Assembly (NCBI RefSeq): GCF_905163445.1
Contig: NC_053182.1
Span: 2,666,001 to 2,730,000 of the forward strand
DNA from: Pararge aegeria
Lineage: Eukaryota > Arthropoda > Insecta > Lepidoptera > Nymphalidae
Direction: 5' to 3'
DNA length: 64,000 bases
The position numbers and the translations under genes are program-made. A model generated the notes under the pieces. The model saw only the letters and a list, made by a program, of their open reading frames with translations, did not search any database and was not told the origin of the DNA. Of this stretch, positions 60,570-64,000 are shown piece by piece; position 1 is the first letter of the stretch, and each line of letters opens with the position of its first letter.

Positions 60570-60710
60570 CCAATTGGTTCATCATCGTCCGCAGTATTAA
60601 CGTCCCGCTGCTGGGCACAGGCCTCGTCTCTCATAGGAGAGACTGATCTAGAGCATAGAACCACCACGCTCCAATGCGGGTTGGTGGGCGAAACTAATTT
60701 GTTACCTTAC
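60570..60710 (-). repeat. Interspersed repeat fragment, RTE/SINE-like
   Basis: TAACGTCCCGCTGCTGGGCA, CAGGCCTCGTCTCTCATAGG and CCACCACGCTCCAATGCGGG recall the antisense of RTE-like 3' ends and their SINEs (compare GTCCACTGCTGAACATAGGC at 6,190). Confidence 0.5.
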
Positions 60711-60751
60711 ATTTTTAGGTTATCAATCTTCGGTCATTGACTGAATAATCA

Positions 60752-60955
60752 GCAGTAGTAGAGCTTTTTATGACAGAGCTCGTCCGGGGAAGTACCTATT
60801 GCCAACATGCTTACTTCTGTCGCCAAGCAGCATTGTTGCAATGCTGTGTTCTAAGGGCGAGGTTCTCAGGTCACTGGATGGGACGTTGCAGGACGTGTTC
60901 CTTGCATGGCCCGTGAAGTGTTGCTCGGTTCATAAGCGATGTTTTTTATTTAACA
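60752..60955 (+). repeat. Rep-4, plus copy
   Basis: GCAGTAGTAGAGCTTTTTAT, GACAGAGCTCGTCCGGGGAA, TCTGTCGCCAAGCAGCATTG, then an internal deletion to GGATGGGACGTTGCAGGACG and CCGTGAAGTGTTGCTCGGTT. Confidence 0.75.
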
Positions 60956-60984
60956 TTATTGGGGCCATTCGCTTGGTACGTCAA

Positions 60985-61200
60985 GCTAACTAATATTCTA
61001 AATGCGAAAGTGTGTTGGTTTGTCCTTTCTTTATGCTATAATAAACAACCAATCCACCTGATTTTTGGCATAAAGTTAGTTGAAAAGACTGAGATTAACA
61101 TTGGCTACTTTTTATCACAGAAAAAGTATCTATCGTTGGACCAAAACGCGTTGTTGATTGAAGTCGAGAAGTATTCACGAAAGAACAAATTTTTCTTCTA
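60985..61200 (+). mobile_element. Helitron-like 5' part
   Basis: AACTAATATTCTAAATGCGA then AGTGTGTTGGTTTGTCCTTT, ACAACCAATCCACCTGATTT and ACATTGGCTACTTTTTATCA. The start motif matches the TACTAATATTATAAATG family with changes; no 3' end is seen. Confidence 0.5.
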
Positions 61201-61596
61201 AAAAGTCAAGTTACGGCTGAGATTCGTGAGAGCGAAAATTAACTTTAATAATTAAAAGTAAATTTAGGGATTTTCAAAAAACTTTTGATTTTATATTCAC
61301 TAAACTCACACAATAATTAGCAAACTCACAATTGATCCGTTTGAAATGTTTATTGGAAATAAATAATCCTAATTGATTATGATATTTGCCACTTGCTGGC
61401 GTATAAGTCAAAAAGCGTGGAGTGTACGACATATTCTTACGACCAATCCAAATTATTATTTTTCAATAGCGGAAATTATACAGACGATGACAAAAAAATC
61501 TGATTTACTCCCTCGCGACTAAAGAAGTTTTTCTTCAGAAATATATATATATAACAGTAAAACGCGCCGTTTATTCCGCGTTGTCTGAAAGCGTCC
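61201..61596. other. Unclassified AT-rich DNA
   Basis: No recognised feature. A short (AT)n lies at 61,541-61,554. Confidence 0.4.
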
Positions 61597-61872
61597 TTAA
61601 GTCTGCTTAACAGCTACACAATCTCCGCAAATGAATCTCCTTTTTCTTAGCAAGTCGGCTAGGAGTTGGCTTTTATTTCCGTTTTGAATTCTTGTTTCAA
61701 TCGCTTGAGTTCGTCTTATGATGTTAGGGTTTTGTTCTGTCTGTGTTTTGATTCCTCGATAATTGGCTATTCTTTTCCACTGTCCTTTATTTCTGACGTC
61801 ATCAACTGGAATTTGTGTTTCCGGATTAAAAACTAGCCCAGTTCTTTTCCAATCTTCATAATGTACACAGAA
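61597..61872 (-). pseudogene. Unrecognised coding-like frame truncated by SINE-2
   Basis: The minus frame ending at 61,597 stays open for about 90 codons from the SINE-2 junction: DWKRTGLVFNPETQIPVDDV, GQWKRIANYRGIKT, RRTQAIETRIQNGNKSQLL and LLRKRRFICGDCVAVKQT before the stop. The amino-acid composition looks protein-like. The start codon at 61,908 belongs to SINE-2, so the original N-terminal part has been cut off. I do not recognise the family; it may be a gene remnant, an exon or part of a transposon protein. Confidence 0.35.
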
Positions 61873-61873
61873 A

Positions 61874-62155
61874 CCGCGATAGCCCAGTGGGTAGGAGCTC
61901 GACTTCACTTCCTGGGATTTGAACTCGGCCCGAAACCTCTAAATTTTCTAAATTATGTGCTTTTAAGTAATTTTATTTCCCTTGTTTTAACGGTGAAGGA
62001 AAACGTCGTAAGAAACCTGCATGTCTGAGCGCTCGTATTGTTCTCAAAGGTGGATGGAGTCCACCAATCCGCACTAGGCCAACGTGGTGGACCAAGGCCT
62101 AAACCCCTTCTCATTGTGGGAGGAGACCCGTGCCCTGTAGTGGGCCGGTAAATAA
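61874..62155 (+). repeat. SINE-2, full-length
   Basis: Head ACCGCGATAGCCCAGTGGGT, a shortened B box region (GATTTGAACTCGGCCC), GTAAGAAACCTGCATGTCTG, CCACCAATCCGCACTAGGCC and CCCGTGCCCTGTAGTGGGCC with an AT tail instead of GATG. Confidence 0.85.
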
Positions 62156-62296
62156 TAAAATAATCAAATTGATCCATTCTAGTCCAACCTACTATAGGTT
62201 AATCTGTCATAGGTTATTTTTTCCTATCAGTAGTATTAATATTAATTTGTCTTTCTTTTAAGCAGCCTTTTCGTTAAGTAGAGGTTTTTTTTTAAA

Positions 62297-62365
62297 ATAG
62301 CGGGCAGTAAAATAAGGGTCACCTGATGTTTAGTGATTACCACCGCTTGATGACCTTAAAGCGAT
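62297..62365. repeat. Short interspersed repeat fragment
   Basis: AAATAGCGGGCAGTAAAATA and GGGTCACCTGATGTTTAGTG with ACCACCGC recall the block at 8,355-8,400, a common lepidopteran repeat scrap. Confidence 0.5.
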
Positions 62366-62439
62366 GTTTGACTTTGTAATATTGTAAAATATATAGGCCT
62401 AAATATTAGTTGCCGCAACACCGACCCGTTCCAAATAAG

Positions 62440-62550
62440 AATTACTTTCACCAAAGGTTATCTGGGAGAGATCGCTTTAGCGATAATACCGCCTGTTTTT
62501 TTTTTTTTGTATTTTGATTTTTTGTGTGCAATAAAGAATTAAATCGATCA
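62440..62550 (+). mobile_element. LINE-C 3' end, short
   Basis: CACCAAAGGTTATCTGGGAG, hairpin ATCGCTTTAGCGAT and ATACCGCCTGTTTTTT, ending in GTGCAATAAAGAATTAAA. Confidence 0.65.
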
Positions 62551-63529
62551 ATCAAGGATCTCAATACTATTGGAAGTAGTACCTACTCCTTATGAATTCC
62601 CTGAATTTCCCAATTACCTTGATTAAGGAATCAGGTTAAATATAAAGAATGTGATTTATAATTCCTTAATTAATGTACCGGATTTTAAAATATGAGTGTA
62701 GATACAGATATTCAACGTAGAAAACAATAAAAGCTATAATCTCATTATACTTGCTTTCAAATACATTACTGAACACGAACAAAAGACTTTAAAATTACCT
62801 TGCAAAATGTCATGCGAAGTAAGTACTATTAAAAAAAACACGCAACGCAAGCTATAAAAACTCTTGCATCCCGTTAAAACAATCAAAAGTCGCTGCATTT
62901 TTAAATCGTCCATTTTCCCCGGAGCTTTGAATTGTTGTCCACTTCCCCCCGTTTCCCTATGAATTTGAATACACTGAAAGGGGGAGACGGGGGCTGAGTT
63001 ACCCTGGTCCACTCCACTATAACTTCTACGCCCGACGTTGTCGAGATAATTGATTAATTGAGGCGATGCAGCGTCGCTTTATTCCTCCTGAAATCCAGTT
63101 TTTATACTTATAACGGTCTTTTTGTTAAGTGGTTTACGCGAGCGCTTTTAATGTCTCGTCGGTGTCGGTGTTTTATTGCCGTAGTCTCGCATAAAAAAAA
63201 AGGGACCGTGGACTTTCATTTGGTCATTTGGATCTTTTGACAAAACAAATGCTAGCTTTGTGTACATGGTTAAGGGCTGCTTTTCTGCCAGGGCTGTGCC
63301 AGTATACGAGTCCGACAAGGCAAGGCCGTTTGTAAAACCAATGAATGCAAGGAAAGCAAAATACGTAGGTACGTGTATGTACGCTAGAATCCGCATCGGG
63401 TGTGAAATGCCAGGTTAGAAAAAAAACCGACTTCTGAAATAAATAATCCCAAGTAAAAGTTTAGTAAAAATCACGCTTAAATACTATGTTCGCTTCCAAT
63501 TGTAGTAGTTGCATATTTTTACTCAATTC
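62551..63529. other. Unclassified, about 1 kb
   Basis: Minus frames of 92 codons (62,734-63,012) and 82 codons (63,148-63,396) occur. The latter begins with a hydrophobic stretch (YFAFLAFIGFTNGLALS) that could mimic a signal peptide, but there is no other support for a gene. Confidence 0.35.
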
Positions 63530-63775
63530 AAAAAAAGACAAAATTTTATTATTTCAAGTAAGTATGCCTAATATAAGCACTTTTGAAACGTCAAGTCTTT
63601 CTGTGTGTAGTGACTCTACCACCGGTTCGGAAGGCAGATTCTACTGAGATGAAGCCGGCAAGAAACTCACCAGTTACATTTTAAATTTTACATTTTAACA
63701 TTCATTTTTCTATCGCGTGAGAGATGAAAGCGGAGATGGTGCTTCCAAGCATCCTTGTCATTAAGAAATTCATCA
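63530..63775 (-). mobile_element. LINE-A 3' end
   Basis: CAAAATTTTATTATTTCAAG, AAGCACTTTTGAAACGTCAA, CACCGGTTCGGAAGGCAGAT, GTGAGAGATGAAAGCGGAGA and the last ORF2 codons in complement (CATTAAGAAATTCATCAATT). Confidence 0.85.
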
Positions 63776-64000
63776 ATTGTACCCCAATTTACTAAATAAA
63801 TCAGTAAACCTTTTAAAAGTTAAAGGTTTGATGTATTTTTATGTTCAAACAAAGCAACACTGTAGCGCGTTTTCTTCTCGGTTGGTTTACATTTTTTTTT
63901 AATTAAAACAATAAATGTCATCAGCATGAGAATGACAAAGGATAAAGGGAAAGCCGGGAGATTGGTACCTTCTTGAAATGACCACGTATAAATCAAGTAA
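63776..64000. other. Unclassified end of window
   Basis: No recognised feature. Confidence 0.4.

Noticed and set aside
63148..63396. 82-codon minus frame with a signal-peptide-like start
   Set aside because: The hydrophobic stretch alone is not enough; there is no cleavage-site context, downstream exon or recognised domain.

Overview
The window is eukaryotic, AT-rich and dominated by transposable elements. It looks like lepidopteran nuclear DNA, probably from a nymphalid butterfly. The evidence is the mix of repeats: several tRNA-headed SINE families, Helitrons that begin TC, end CTAG and sit between A and T, RTE-like LINE ends with (GATG)n tails, and jockey/CR1-like LINE tails. The species assignment comes from memory of such repeats and was not tested by a search. 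There are no bacterial features, rRNA genes, functional tRNA genes or CRISPR arrays that I can see.

One host gene is well supported. It is a three-exon (or more) plus-strand gene at about 29,384-34,493 that encodes a small arginine/serine-rich protein. It has an acceptor before the start codon, an RS-repeat exon, a basic C-terminal exon and a polyadenylation signal right after the stop. Its two introns hold LINE, Helitron and SINE insertions. I do not recognise the family, so no symbol is given. All other sizeable open frames are either C-terminal remnants of LINE reverse-transcriptase proteins (2.3, 6.2-6.6, 22.2, 26.2, 28.0, 30.0, 39.8, 40.8 and 54.2 kb) or chance frames through repeats.

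Layout: 0-29 kb is intergenic repeat mosaic with a clear MITE (13.7 kb), a retroposed fold-back element with 14-bp target duplications (5.1 kb), Helitrons (3.9, 14.5, 20.6, 25.1 kb) and many SINEs. 29-34.5 kb is the RS gene. 34.5-42 kb holds a minus-strand copy of a long unclassified repeat (Rep-7), a (CA)n tract beside a LINE insertion, an RTE-like end, a jockey-like LINE remnant and three copies of repeat Rep-4. 42-64 kb is again a mosaic with long stretches I cannot classify.

Family labels used below: SINE-1 (head GGCCGATTGGCGCAGTGGGC, tail GGGGCTAGATGGCGATGTGT), SINE-2 (head GATAGCCCAGTGGGTAGGAG, tail ending in GATG repeats), SINE-3 (head CTCGCTGGCGCAACGGTGAG, body GACAAAGACGTGCCGCTAAG), LINE-A, LINE-B and LINE-C (3' ends of non-LTR elements), RTE-like, Rep-4, Rep-6, Rep-7 and FB (fold-back element). 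These labels are mine.

The most notable signals are: a cluster of five perfect AACCGGTT octamers (the known Grainyhead consensus) in about 670 bp at 58.8-59.5 kb; a series of near-perfect short-loop snap-back palindromes scattered through the window, some created inside recognisable repeats and so apparently made by local template switching; cleanly datable nested insertions; and the unrecognised RS-domain gene.
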